NCBI RefSeq assembly: GCF_021513275.1
Contig: NZ_CP090978.1
Span: forward strand, 6,133,001 to 6,197,000
Source of the DNA: Paenibacillus hexagrammi
GTDB lineage: Bacteria; Bacillota; Bacilli; Paenibacillales; NBRC-103111
Direction: 5' to 3'
Length of the DNA: 64,000 nt
How positions within the stretch are numbered: position 1 is the first letter of the stretch; each line of letters starts with the position of its first letter. The position numbers and the translations under genes are program-made. Shown here piece after piece: positions 16,181-26,693 of this stretch. The notes under the pieces are model-generated. The model saw nothing but the letters and a program-made list of their open reading frames with translations, had not been told where the DNA came from and searched no databases.

Positions 16181-16950
16181 TTACAACATATGAATACAAT
16201 CCCGAATAGTTTGGATCACAAGAGCCGGCTCCGTTAACTGCGGAAAGTGTCCACTGTGGGCAGCCGGGATTTGCTTGCCTACCTTGCTGTGTTGCACGAG
16301 GTCTAACTGATTATTCATTCGAATTTCATAAGCTTGAGCGGACATGAACGGAGGTTTTTTGTACCTGAAACCACCATGAGTGGTTTATTAGGGAATGGGC
16401 CTGCCTCTTCGATTTGTGTCGCGGTTTGTGCTACATAATGAGTCTCGCTCCACTGTCGCGAGGGAGAAAAGGTATCAAATATGCGTAAAAAACGGTTTAG
16501 CAAACGAATCTGGGGAGGCAAGGTATCGTTTATTTTTAGATCCTGCGGGTGACTGGCTTCCAGCAGGACAATGCCAGATACTTGATCGGGGAACATGCGG
16601 GCAAATAAGTTGGCATACAGGCCGCCTAGAGAATGACCGACAAGAAGATAAGGGGGAGTCAGCCCAATATCATCAAGCAATTGCTTCAACGAATTAATGA
16701 TTGCGCCTCCATGCTGTGGACTTTCCGGTTTACTGCTGCCCCCGATCCCTAAACGGTTATAGGCCATGACGGTATTTTCTTTGGCAAGCTCATGAAATAC
16801 TTTGTACCATCCCTCTATAGGACCGCCGCCTCCATTGATCAAGATGATGGCTGGCTGCTCCTTGACGGAGAGGGAGTATTCAAAAATTCCATTTGCGGTT
16901 GTGATTTTCTTTTTTTCGAATGTTTGCACTTTGTTGTACCTCCTCGGCAT
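16181..16950 (-). CDS. alpha/beta-hydrolase, frameshifted
   Basis: An alpha/beta-hydrolase-fold protein. It has the oxyanion region LINGGGGPIEGW, the nucleophile elbow VGHSLGGLY and, after a shift, the C-terminal catalytic His in AAHSGHFPQL. ATG 16950 (MPRRYNKVQ) is preferred, with AAAGGAAGAG upstream. The frame breaks at a run of six A (minus strand; TTTTTT at 16355-16360); restoring one A joins TKNL to PPFMSAQAYEIRMNNQLDLV and an end at 16181. Substrate unknown. It lies in low-GC accessory sequence. Confidence 0.83.
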
Positions 16951-17119
16951 TCGCTCTCTTCCTTTAGTACGTATTTTCAAAAAAATGGTGTCGCTCAATT
17001 TATTCTAAGTTTGCCGTTTCAGAGGTGGATTTCAGGAAGTTAAAGCCAAGGGGGTGGGGAGTTTTCCCTTAGGGTGAATGTAACGAGTAGTCGAGAAATC
17101 CTAAGTTACCAAGAAGATG

Positions 17120-17818
17120 TCACACTTGAGCTGTAGGTGATTCGATATACCGCAATGGTCTATGCAAAGGGGCCCAGGATTTGGGTACATCTGAAATTTC
17201 CGCACAGTAAACGGCTTGAAGATAGGAGTGGAGGGACAAGACTGAATTGTGTATCATGATCTCGTGGATTTGAGATGGAATTCGGGGAACTAGAGAATCC
17301 ACCCGTTTGCGATACTCATCCAATGGTAAAAACATACGGATTGTCTTTCGATAGGAAGTACGTTTCGGATATCGTGGCATGCTCCCGGCGTCGTATTTAG
17401 AAAGGTAAATCTGGTCGAAATGGTCGAATAAAAGAGGATAAGCATCGAATTGTAGGATGGCAAACTTCTCACAGGGTTCTCGGCGAGAATACATATGTAG
17501 CATTTGCTTGCAGAGCCGCAACGTAGGCCATAGGAACACATGTTGATCAAGGAACGATCGAAACTGGCCAACGGTCGTGTCAGGATCCATCATTTCCGTT
17601 GAGATTTTTAGATGTGCATTTAGAATCACTTCATTTCCATTTTTTAAATGTACTTCTTTTTCCGTGCGACGTTCACCCTCCGGATTCGGATGAATTACAT
17701 GACTAGCGAAAAGCGTATCTAAATCGGCAATTGATGGCAAATTAACAACTCTTGTGAAATGATACAGGGATTTTCGTTCCGGTTTATTAGTAATTTGCTG
17801 TACAACTTCTGTTTTCAT
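17120..17818 (-). CDS. conserved protein with a DUF7002/DarT-like N-terminal motif
   Basis: A 232-residue soluble protein preceded by an AGGGGGAT site 5 bases before ATG. The N-terminal sequence SLYHFTRVVNLPSI resembles the YHxT...NLPSI motif that opens DUF7002 proteins and ART-like folds such as DarT. The rest (YDAGSMPRYPKRTSYRKTIRMFLPLDEYRKR) is basic and intact. I cannot assign a reaction. An ADP-ribosyltransferase-like fold is a guess from this motif alone; no antitoxin-like partner gene is adjacent. Confidence 0.6.
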   Translation of the reverse strand: MKTEVVQQITNKPERKSLYHFTRVVNLPSIADLDTLFASHVIHPNPEGERRTEKEVHLKNGNEVILNAHLKISTEMMDPDTTVGQFRSFLDQHVFLWPTLRLCKQMLHMYSRREPCEKFAILQFDAYPLLFDHFDQIYLSKYDAGSMPRYPKRTSYRKTIRMFLPLDEYRKRVDSLVPRIPSQIHEIMIHNSVLSLHSYLQAVYCAEISDVPKSWAPLHRPLRYIESPTAQV

Positions 17819-18294
17819 ACGATCCCCCTATTCGAATTACCAAGGGTATCTTGAATGAATTAAGTTCATAGATGACCCAAGTTTCAATGAAGAGTTTCAA
17901 TATTACTTGCGAAAATATGTAGCCGAGAGAGTCCGGCGGATTTGGCCAAAGGGCTTACGGAAACTGAAAAAGCTCATCATAAGTGGGGCGCTAAATATGT
18001 GACCTTGACGAATGTATAAGTTATGAAATCGAAATAACGATTAGTAAACTGGCGAACAGGGGTATCTGTTCAGTCCATTAATGAATATATGATTTCCCAT
18101 ACTGCGGCTCAATATCGACAGCTGTTTCATTATTCTTCGGTGGCTATTCCTCATGATGGATGCAGCCTTATCTCATGCGTTCGCTCATGATTACGGCAAT
18201 GGTGGATCTCATATTGAGATGGCCATTTACCAAATGGATATATTGTAATATAATGGTGCGGAAACGTTTGCACAAACTATTTGGAATGGGGTTA
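17819..18294. other. degraded sequence without an intact gene
   Basis: Short plus-strand frames look like fragments of lost or frameshifted genes: DDPSFNEEFQYYLRKYVAE continuing one frame over as SPADLAKGLTETEKAHHKW (17870-18020), and AHDYGNGGSHIEMAIYQMDIL at about 18190-18250. None has a start with a ribosome site. The families are not recognised. Confidence 0.4.
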
Positions 18295-19202
18295 ATGACC
18301 TTGAAGTTTTCCATTCTATTACATGTATCTTTTCTTACCTGTGTGTTTCTCATTATAGGTGGGTGCACCGCCCAAAACAGCGTTTTTCCTTATAGTTATA
18401 AGGGACCGATGCGGACTCTTGTTATTTTTGCACCAGACATCATCTCCACCAAGCAAGCTGAGGAATGGTCTTTTGCCTTTACCCCGGACGGTACTACCAT
18501 CTATTTTCAACGAGGGGACTACGAGCGATATACCATTTTCGAATCCCATTTTGAAAATAAACAATGGGGCATGCCGCAAAAATCTAAGCTCGCAGCAGAG
18601 TTACTTTCTCAGGACGGGGATACATTCATAACGCGGGATGGCAGCAAAATATTTTTTGCCTCTAATCGCTCCACTAGCGGCACGAAGCAAGATAATGACA
18701 TATGGATGGCAGCGAAAAGCGGTGATCAATGGGGGAACCATCTCCACTTGGCGCCCCTGTCAATAGCAGCTATCAGGAGTGGTTGCCTTCAGTTGCCACT
18801 AATGGCAATTTGTATTTCCAATCCAATCGACCTGGAGGAGCTGGTCAGATTGATCTGTATGTATCAAAATGGCGGGATGGCAAATATACAGAACCTGAGT
18901 CGCTAGGAACAGGAATCAATACGAGCGAAAACGATGAGTCCCCCTATATAGCCCCGGATGAAAGCTACCTTATATTTGCCCGCGGCGGAAGTACATTGTA
19001 CATTAGTCTTCGTCAAGAAGACAAATGGAGCACTCCCCAGCCACTTAAGTTGCCAGGCGACACAGGTACTATTAAGTACAGTCCTTACGTTAGCCCGGAC
19101 AACAAATATTTGTTCTATACGAGCAACAAAGAAGGTACGGCAGATATTTATCAGATCGATTTTAATATCGATGATTATAAGGGTAAGAGCATCGAGAAGT
19201 GA
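18295..19202 (+). CDS. lipoprotein with PD40-type beta-propeller repeats, frameshifted
   Basis: Starts MTLKFSILLHVSFLTCVFLIIGGC, a lipoprotein signal peptide with lipobox IIGGC. The rest is repeated WD40-like (PD40) blades such as WSFAFTPDGTTIYFQRG, DTFITRDGSKIFFASNR, ESPYIAPDESYLIFARG and YSPYVSPDNKYLFYTSN. The frame breaks at five G (18731-18735); a sixth G gives GDQWGEPSPLGAPV and joins both parts into about 300 residues. Probably an extracellular membrane-tethered propeller. Its role is unknown. Confidence 0.82.
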
Positions 19203-19353
19203 ACTGTGCATATTCAAAGAAACCACTCCTTTGTCAGGAGTGGCTTTGTCTTTATATACGGACATGTATATTTTGTGGTCAAATTTTGTTTTTCTTTTTC
19301 AGATTCACTACGTTTAATCTATGAAAGAACTCTACTCCGGAGGCACTCATTTT

Positions 19354-20246
19354 ATGGAACTATATAAAGAACCAATTGTCTATAATGATCCGCTGCTTCG
19401 TATTCAAGTGCGAAGCTTTAACAGTACGGTGATATGCCAGCATGGGTGGCACTCCCATCCGGAGCTAGAGATTATTGCTGTACGTTCTGGAACCATGGAC
19501 ATTCACACAGCAGATGAAGTCTATCACTTACGAGCGGGGGAGTGCTAATTTTGGGTTCGTGTCAACCCCATCTCGATCTGAGACAACCAAACCAAGTGGT
19601 TGATTATGTTGTGATCCAATTCGAGCTGGAGGCATTTTTAGATTCCAATATGCTTCCATTCCTTCATTTGTTTCAGGAATCATTGCTGCCTTTGGTAAAG
19701 TTAAACGCAATGATTAAAAAAAATTCGGAATTGCGCAAACGATTGCACAACACGGTAATAGAATTGCAGCGGGAACATGAACAGAAGCAAAGAGGCTATG
19801 AGATGGCCATTAACTATTTGGTCAAGAAATGTCTTTTTTTATTCATACGTCATGATCATGAGGGGTTATTGGAACATAATGTATCGATGAACTATGCCAA
19901 GCTAAAGCTGGTTTTCGATTATGTGGAAGCTAACTTATCCGATAAAATAACGGTCGAGCAGGCTTGTCTTCTCGCTAATTTTAGCTATACGTATTTCCTT
20001 AAATATTTTAAACAAACTCTTGGTATTACGTTCACTGACTATGTCATTCATCGCAGAATTAAATATGCAGAACGCCTGCTACTTACCGAAGACCTCAGCA
20101 TCGCTCAGATTGCTGAGCAGGTTGGGTTGCCGAACCTATCACATTTCTACAAGTTGTTTAAACGAGTCCATCATTGTTCTCCTAAAAGCTTTAAAGACAC
20201 CATCTTAGCTAGAGCTAATGCAACCATTCATGGTAGGAGCGGCTGA
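19354..20246 (+). CDS. AraC-family regulator with cupin domain, frameshifted
   Basis: N-terminal AraC-type cupin (QHGWHSHPELEIIAVRSGTMDIHTADEVYHLRAG) and C-terminal double HTH (ITVEQACLLANFSYTYFLKYFKQTLGITFTDYV; DLSIAQIAEQVGLPNLSHFYKLFKRVHHCSPKSF). ATG 19354 has CCGGAGG about 10 bases upstream. The frame breaks at GGGGG (19536-19540); one more G gives LRAGGVLILGSCQPH. It precedes two GH13 genes by 110 bases and is probably their sugar-responsive activator. Confidence 0.9.
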
Positions 20247-20355
20247 ACGCAACAGAATAGCATCATTATGGAGTAGTATCGGATATTGGAAACCAGTTTC
20301 GATACAGTTACGATAGAAGAAAAGATGAACTAAAGAATCTTCGAGGTGACTTCAT

Positions 20356-22073
20356 ATGGTGCAAGAAGCAGATTATAAAAGAAAATGGTGGAAAGAAAGT
20401 GTCGTGTATCAGATTTATCCGAGGAGCTTCATGGATACCAATGGAGATGGCATTGGGGACCTTAAAGGAATTACTTCAAAGCTTGATTATCTACAAAATT
20501 TGGGCATTGATGTCATTTGGATCTGTCCGTTCTATAAATCGCCAAACGATGATAACGGCTATGATATTAGTGATTACTATGCGATATCTGAAGAATTCGG
20601 GACAATGGAAGATTTTGAACAGTTATTGACGGAAGCTCATCGCAAGGGAATCAAGGTGATTGCCGATCTCGTCTTAAACCATACTTCGGACGAGCATCCA
20701 TGGTTCATAGAATCCCGTGAATCCAAAGACAGCCCTAAACGAGATTACTACATATGGAAAAAAGGGAAAGAAAACAAGGAGCCCCCATCAAATTGGGGAT
20801 CATTCTTCGGCGGTTCCGCATGGGAGTTTGATGAAGAATCTGAGGAGTATTATTTGCATATTTTCAACCGAAAGCAACCGGATCTGAATTGGGAGAATCC
20901 GCATGTAATAGAAGAGCTTCATCGTATGGTACGTTGGTGGCTTGATAAAGGCTTGGATGGATTCCGTATTGATGCTATCAATCATATCGTTAAAATGGAG
21001 AATTTCCCAGATGCAGAAGCGCAAGCGCATGAGAAAATCGTATCCGCGCATCATTTTTTCTCCAATTTGCCTAAAGTACACGATCATATTCAACATCTCC
21101 ACCGAGAAGTGTTCAGTCACTATGACATCATGACCGTCGGGGAAGCTGCTAACACGGGTCCAGAAGAAGCTTTGCTGTATGTAGATGAAAAGCGGGACGA
21201 GCTTCATATGGTCTTTCATTTTGAGCATATTAGCATGGACAATAACAATAAAGGTCTTGAAAGCTGGGAGAAGACGCCTTGGCAATTGTCTCAGTTAAAA
21301 GAGATTCTAGATAACTGGCAAACAAAACTTCACGGCAAAGGGTGGAACGCTAATTTTTGGAACAACCATGATCAACCGCGGGCCGTTTCTCGTTTTGGTC
21401 ATGATCAAGAGTTCCGTGTAGAGTCGGCTAAGCTATTGGCAACACTGACGTTTATGCTGGAAGGCACCCCCTATATCTACCAAGGGAAGAAATCGGCATG
21501 ACGAATATAAAGTTCAATTCTATTGATGACTATCGAGATAGCGTTACCCATCAATTCTACCGCCTGGCAAAGCAGGAAGGTTGGACGGAGCATCGGATCA
21601 TGAGCGCCATTCAGCAATCAAGCAGAGATAACGCTCGAACGCCTATGCAATGGAATGGTCAATCTCATGGTGGATTTACAACAGGAACGCCATGGATTCA
21701 AGCTAATCCCAATGCGAGTTGGATTCATGTAGAGGCTGCTGAAAAAGACCCCAATTCCATATTGAACTACTACAAGAAACTAATTTCCCTTCGCAAGCAA
21801 CATCTCGTAGCCGTTTATGGTAAATATGAACTCATTCTCCCTGACCATGCATCCATCCTAGCCTTCACAAGGACTTTAGGAAATGAACAGCTGGTCGTTG
21901 TTATGAACTTCTCAGCCACATCAGCACACTTGGAAATCCCTGAGGCGCTAGCTGACAAATCTATTGAATTACTGCTATCGAATGTAGAGTCAAAACCGAA
22001 TGAAACGTTGGTTGGGGATCGTCTTCGGCCTTATGAGTCAAGAATTTATGTAAGGGAGGTCGTACCATGCTGA
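20356..22073 (+). CDS. GH13 alpha-glucosidase / oligo-1,6-glucosidase, frameshifted
   Basis: Cytoplasmic GH13 enzyme of the MalL/oligo-1,6-glucosidase group, hydrolysing alpha-glucosides from the non-reducing end. All four GH13 regions are present: DLVLNH (region I), nucleophile D206 in GFRIDAINH, acid E263 in MTVGEAAN and D339 in NNHD. The frame breaks at GGG (21484-21486): one more G restores YIYQGEEIGMTNIKF, the invariant motif, and joins the C-terminal domain. Restored length is about 570 residues, normal for the family. The ATG has GAGGTGACTTCAT upstream. Its stop overlaps the next GH13 gene by 7 bases. Confidence 0.93.
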
Positions 22074-23749
22074 CGAAATATCCATCAAAGGGATCTAAGG
22101 GTGTACGATTTGTTTATTATACGGATACTCCAGTTGAAAGTGTTGCTCTAGCAGGGACTTTTAATAATTGGAATGGCGATAGAAATTACATGAACAGAAT
22201 GGAAGATGGGTCAGGTTGGGAGATCGAATTACCTATTCTGAAGGGGAGACATCTCTACAAGTTCGTGGTGAACGGGGAAGATTGGATCGTTGACCCGCTT
22301 AATCCCAGCATTTCGGAAGATGCGCAGAATAACTCTGCGATTACGGTTACTGAAGATGGTGATGTGCTGATCCGATCAAATGAGATTTCAAAAAGCAATC
22401 CGGGGTATATGTATGAAAACTTTACAGCTCTTTCTAGTCCGGAATGGCTTAAAAAATCGGTTATTTATGAGCTTCATCTCCGCGCTTTTATCGAAAACGG
22501 CTTTCGAGGGCTGGTCGATAGACTCGACTATTTTAAAGAAATGGGAATCAATACGCTTTGGCTGATGCCGTTTAACGAAGTGGGACATGAACGTAGGATT
22601 GGTACATACGGTGATCCCTACGCGGTAAAAGATTTTTATTCGATAGATCCACAATTCGGAACCAAAGATGATGTGTTGTTATTTATGCGAAAAGCGCATA
22701 CGAACGGGATTAAGGTTATTCTGGACTGGGTCTTGAATCGCGCGAGCAGGGATCATATTCTGACAGGAAGCAATCCGGAATATTTTACGCATAATGAAAA
22801 AGGCGAGATCTACTATGATGTACCTAATCGCGATTATTTCGCCGGTCTGGAATTTAGCAGCCGCGACATGAGAAAGTATGTCATTGAAGCTATGAAGTAC
22901 TGGATTACGGAGTTTGATTTTGATGGAATTCGGTTGGATGATTCGGATATTACGCCTTATGATTTCCTAACAGAGATCAAGCTAGCCCTGCAGGAAGTAA
23001 AAGCTGATCTCATCCTGATCTCTCAGTCCTACGATGAATATCATCATCTTGAGTCCTGTGATTTGACCTATAACGGTAGTCCTCGAATCCTTATTGGTCA
23101 GATGATTGACCGAACGATTACACAGACTGATTTTATAACGATTTATAACTCATTCAAGTATAGCTTTCCTAAACATGCGCTGAGGATGAATTGGCTGGAG
23201 GACAAAGAGCAGTCTAGAATAGGCAAATATTTAGGCGCAGAGCAAGCAGGAGCTGCTGCTTCGATCTTACTAACGCTCGAGGGCGTTCCCCTCATCATGA
23301 TGGGACAGGAGTTTAATGAGAATACGATGGAAACATGGACGTCTTTATTCGAAGAGTATAAGCTCAATTGGGATTCGTTTGATACAAGGATATTCGAGCA
23401 CTATAAATTCCTGATCCGCCTTCGAACCAATGAGCCGGCATTTTGGGCTGGCGAACTAGAGTTCTTACCTAACTCGAATAACAGGCTGTTGTCCTACATA
23501 AGGAAGCATGAAGGCGTCAAGTTTTTGATTATCGTTAATTTGTCAGAGGATCGTGTGCTTGTTCAGTTTGATCAAGAAAAAGAAACCCTGGCAGACGAAT
23601 TTATCAAAGATAGGAGTAATTTGCTCTATCGCACGGGAAGCGACGAATCCTACGCTGAGGAAAATGGTTCAGCATTATGGGTGAACAGCTACGAAACGAT
23701 CATATATAAATTGGGTGGAAGTTTGAAAAAGGATATGGCAAGATCATAA
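22067..23749 (+). CDS. CBM48-GH13 protein lacking canonical catalytic residues
   Basis: A 560-residue protein: N-terminal CBM48-like domain (ALAGTFNNWNG...HLYKFVVNG, residues 10-95), then a GH13 barrel from about 125 and a C-terminal beta domain. The nucleophile D291 is present (FDGIRLDDSD). Region I reads DWVLNR instead of DxxxNH. Region III reads LILISQ, with Q320 where the acid/base Glu is expected. Region IV reads NWLEDK instead of NHD. It could be inactive, a binding protein, or use another proton donor. It is intact and translationally coupled to the upstream alpha-glucosidase. Confidence 0.85.
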   Translation: MLTKYPSKGSKGVRFVYYTDTPVESVALAGTFNNWNGDRNYMNRMEDGSGWEIELPILKGRHLYKFVVNGEDWIVDPLNPSISEDAQNNSAITVTEDGDVLIRSNEISKSNPGYMYENFTALSSPEWLKKSVIYELHLRAFIENGFRGLVDRLDYFKEMGINTLWLMPFNEVGHERRIGTYGDPYAVKDFYSIDPQFGTKDDVLLFMRKAHTNGIKVILDWVLNRASRDHILTGSNPEYFTHNEKGEIYYDVPNRDYFAGLEFSSRDMRKYVIEAMKYWITEFDFDGIRLDDSDITPYDFLTEIKLALQEVKADLILISQSYDEYHHLESCDLTYNGSPRILIGQMIDRTITQTDFITIYNSFKYSFPKHALRMNWLEDKEQSRIGKYLGAEQAGAAASILLTLEGVPLIMMGQEFNENTMETWTSLFEEYKLNWDSFDTRIFEHYKFLIRLRTNEPAFWAGELEFLPNSNNRLLSYIRKHEGVKFLIIVNLSEDRVLVQFDQEKETLADEFIKDRSNLLYRTGSDESYAEENGSALWVNSYETIIYKLGGSLKKDMARS

Positions 23750-23761
23750 ATAAAAATCTGC

Positions 23762-23790
23762 GAAGGGCATCCACATGGGTGCCCTTTTAC
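23762..23790 (+). terminator. terminator after the GH13 operon
   Basis: GAAGGGCATCC-acat-GGGTGCCCTTTT: an 8-bp stem with one G-U pair followed by four T. Confidence 0.85.
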
Positions 23791-23967
23791 GGGTGACTTT
23801 TTGTTCATATAAGCGCCAAAGCATATCTGGGAACATGGGGTTGCTCCGATTATTGCGCCAGATGGGTTTGGACGGTACGATGGATCATTGAAATTGGAAC
23901 GAAATAAATTATCAATCTACAGTCAAAATACAGATTTCTATGATATCTTTTCTCTGGGGTGATATGT

Positions 23968-24633
23968 ATGGGCATACGAATTCTGCTTGTCGAGGATGAC
24001 GAGCATATAGGTAATACCGTCAAAACCTTTTTAAGCGAAGCCGGATATCAAGTAGACGCCTGCATAGACGGTGAAGAAGCATATCATAAATTTTTAAATC
24101 AAATGTACCAGCTTGTCGTTCTCGACGTTATGCTGCCCGGTATGAATGGCCATGAGCTTTTACGGGAGTTTCGCAAGCTAAATCATACGCCTGTACTGAT
24201 GTTGACAGCTCTTTCGGACGACGAAAACCAAATCAAGGCGTTTGACGCAGAAGCGGACGATTATGTGACAAAGCCCTTCAAGATTCAAATTTTGCTGAGA
24301 CGTGTTGAAGCTCTGCTCCGGCGAAGCGGCGCGTTGGCAAAAGAAATCCGCTACAATAAGCTGACGCTTCTGCCGGAGGATTTCAAAGCAGTCTACGGCG
24401 GCGTGGAACTGCCCTTGACACTCAAAGAATTTGAAATCCTTTTGTTATTGGTTCAAAGCAGGGGCAGGACGTTGTCTCATGAAGTCATCTTATCGCGCGT
24501 GTGGGGCTATGATTTTGATGGCGACGGGAGCACCGTGCACACCCACATTAAAAACCTGCGGGCGAAGCTGCCTGAGAATATCATTCAAACGGCTCGCGGC
24601 GTAGGTTACCGATTGGTGGGAGAAACGCTATGA
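23968..24633 (+). CDS. OmpR-family response regulator
   Basis: Receiver domain with ILLVEDDEHIG, phospho-Asp in VVLDVMLPG, MLTAL and YVTKPF, and a winged-helix output domain (LTLKEFEILLLLVQSRGRTLSHEVILSRVWG, TVHTHIKNLRAKL). ATG 23968 (MGIRILLVEDD) is chosen with GGGGTGAT upstream. It overlaps the kinase start by ATGA. The operon also includes a VanZ-like gene, so cell-envelope or glycopeptide stress is a plausible signal, by inference only. Confidence 0.92.
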   Translation: MGIRILLVEDDEHIGNTVKTFLSEAGYQVDACIDGEEAYHKFLNQMYQLVVLDVMLPGMNGHELLREFRKLNHTPVLMLTALSDDENQIKAFDAEADDYVTKPFKIQILLRRVEALLRRSGALAKEIRYNKLTLLPEDFKAVYGGVELPLTLKEFEILLLLVQSRGRTLSHEVILSRVWGYDFDGDGSTVHTHIKNLRAKLPENIIQTARGVGYRLVGETL

Positions 24634-26005
24634 AGAGAAGCGGAATATTCATCAAAGTATTCTTTTACACCATCATTTTCTCGGCGTTCTTGGTCGGCTC
24701 GACGGCTGTCCTGTTTTCATCGCAGATTATGTCCTATTACTCAGGAGCCCAACTCCAAAAATCAGCGCCTCTTACAAGCAATTAATTGACCAGTCACAAG
24801 GGAATGCCGACATCACGAAGATAGCGAAACAGTTTCATGATCGAAACCAATCTTTTCAGTTTTATATCGCTGACGCAGGCGGCACCATCGTTTATGTAAC
24901 ACCTGACGCTGATCCTTCCACCTATTTGGTCGGCATGAAGGCCGATAGCGAGAAATCATCGTTCATGGTCTACCTTGGCAATGGCTATATGCTCCACGTC
25001 TTCAACGACGACGTATTTTCATTGATGTACGGTAATTTGATTGATCGTACGCTTGTTATGTTTGCTGCTATGCTTGCCTTCTGCGTCATAGGCGCGTTTA
25101 TCTTTGCTCAGCAGTTGACGAAACCCATCAAAACTTTAGCGGATCATACAACCAAGATGGCGAATCTCGAAGAAGTCCCGCCCCTGCCGGAGCGTAATGA
25201 TGAGCTTGGGATATTAGCCCGCGACGTTCATTCCATGTATGAAAGGCTGAAAAAAACCATTTATCAATTAGAGAACGAACTCCTGAGGGTGCGCGAGTTG
25301 GAGGAAACAAGGCGGTATTTCTTCTCAGCGGCTTCCCACGAATTAAAAACGCCTGTCGCGGCTACAAGCATCTTGCTGGAGGGAATGCTTGAACATATAG
25401 GTGACTACAAAGACCATCCCAAATACCTGCGCGAATGCATGAAGATGATGGATTCACTGAGTAAAATGATTTCCGATATTCTGGAGATTGTCAGTCTGAA
25501 TAATGGGAGAATTGTCCCTGTTCCTGAAACATTGGACATCAGGTGTACCGTCGAGGCCATGCTGGCCGACTTCCATACGTTGGCTGAAGGTAAGGGCCAG
25601 CGTATTGTTACGGAGCTGCCTGACGGGCAACTCTGCCTTGCCGACCCTAAATTGTTGAAAAAGGCGCTTTCAAACGTCATTTTGAATGCGGTGCAGAACA
25701 CGCCGGATGGCGGTGAGATTCGGATATGGAGCGAGCCCGCCGCAGACCGATACCGCCTTTGCGTCATGAACATAGGCGTGCGAATTGACGATTCTGTTTT
25801 ACCTAAGCTGTTTGACCCGTTTTATCGAGTGGACCAAGCGAGGAGTCGGAAAGGCGGACGAAGCGGCTTGGGACTGGCGATTGTCCGTAAAACGTTGGAA
25901 TCCATGAGCGTTGACTTTGCTTTAGAAAATACACCGGACGGTGTTCTGTTTAGGATGAATTTGCCGAAGATAACATCCATCCTAGTCGGAAAGGAGATCC
26001 TATGA
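24630..26005 (+). CDS. sensor histidine kinase, frameshifted
   Basis: Partner of the preceding regulator. N-terminal TM1 (VFFYTIIFSAFLVGSTAVLF), an extracellular sensor domain, TM2 (LVMFAAMLAFCVIGAFIFA), HAMP, HisKA with the phospho-His in AASHELKTPVAA, and HATPase (LSNVILNAVQNTPDGG, GRSGLGLAIV). The frame breaks at five A (24757-24761); a sixth A gives QKISASYKQLIDQSQG and restores the sensor domain. The start ATG overlaps the regulator stop, and the stop overlaps the VanZ start by ATGA. Confidence 0.9.
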
Positions 26006-26552
26006 ATAAACGGTCACGAATAGAAACGGTCTTGTTATATGTTGTATTCATTGGTTACATCATTTTGTTAATGAAAATATTGTTGTTATCGAGAGTTTCG
26101 ATTTTGGAGATCTTTCATAGCCAAAGGACTTTCGTAAGGTCAATCAATTTGATTCCGTTCTATAGCATAAGTGAATTTATATCTGGCAGCTCTGCTAATC
26201 TAAAAATTTCGCTTTTGCCAATGTAGCTGGCAATATACTTATTTTTATACCCCTTGGTGTATATTTATCATTATTTAAGAAGAATAGAAGAGCAACAATC
26301 AATCTGTTATATATATGTATAGTGAGTTTATCTGTTGAAATGTTTCAAGGGCTTTTAGGCATAGGGACAGCAGATATCGATGATAGTATTCTAAATGGTT
26401 TAGGCGGATGGGTTGGTATTTTAGGATATAAGTTGTTACTACTGATAGTACGAAATGAGAAGCATGTACGAACCACAATCACCGTATTATCTGCTGTCGT
26501 GGGATTACCGGTTATCTACTATTTCTTATTCGTGATAAAAATGAGATTCTGA
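26002..26552 (+). CDS. VanZ-family membrane protein, frameshifted
   Basis: VanZ-like protein with about four or five membrane helices: ETVLLYVVFIGYIILLMKILLL, NVAGNILIFIPLGVYLSLF, CIVSLSVEMFQGLLGIGTADIDDSILN and a C-terminal pair. The motifs RSINLIPF, NVAGNILIFIPLG and DIDDxILNxxGG are diagnostic. The frame breaks near the TTT at 26207-26209; one added base joins NLKI to FANVAGN. It overlaps the kinase by ATGA, so the three genes form one operon. VanZ homologues affect teicoplanin or lipopeptide susceptibility in some species; the role here is unknown. Confidence 0.88.
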
Positions 26553-26693
26553 ATTTCTTTATCGTGGGAATTCTTTTGATATGTGGATGTAATGAGACAT
26601 CTACATCTATTCCAGCATTATCGACTGCACCTTTTGAACATATCGGGTGCTGTAATTCTACTTGCTTTCCGCTTTTATCACCGCGCTGTCGTG

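Noticed and set aside
24075..24100. GAAGCATATCATAAATTTTT, very close to the staphylococcal SCC att core
   Set aside because: It lies inside the receiver domain of an intact response regulator gene and encodes EEAYHKF in frame; no flanking similarity to R0-R3. Taken as chance.
24630..24930. Truncated histidine kinase with a missing sensor domain
   Set aside because: The sensor region is present in the other frame; adding one A to the run at 24757-24761 restores a full kinase.
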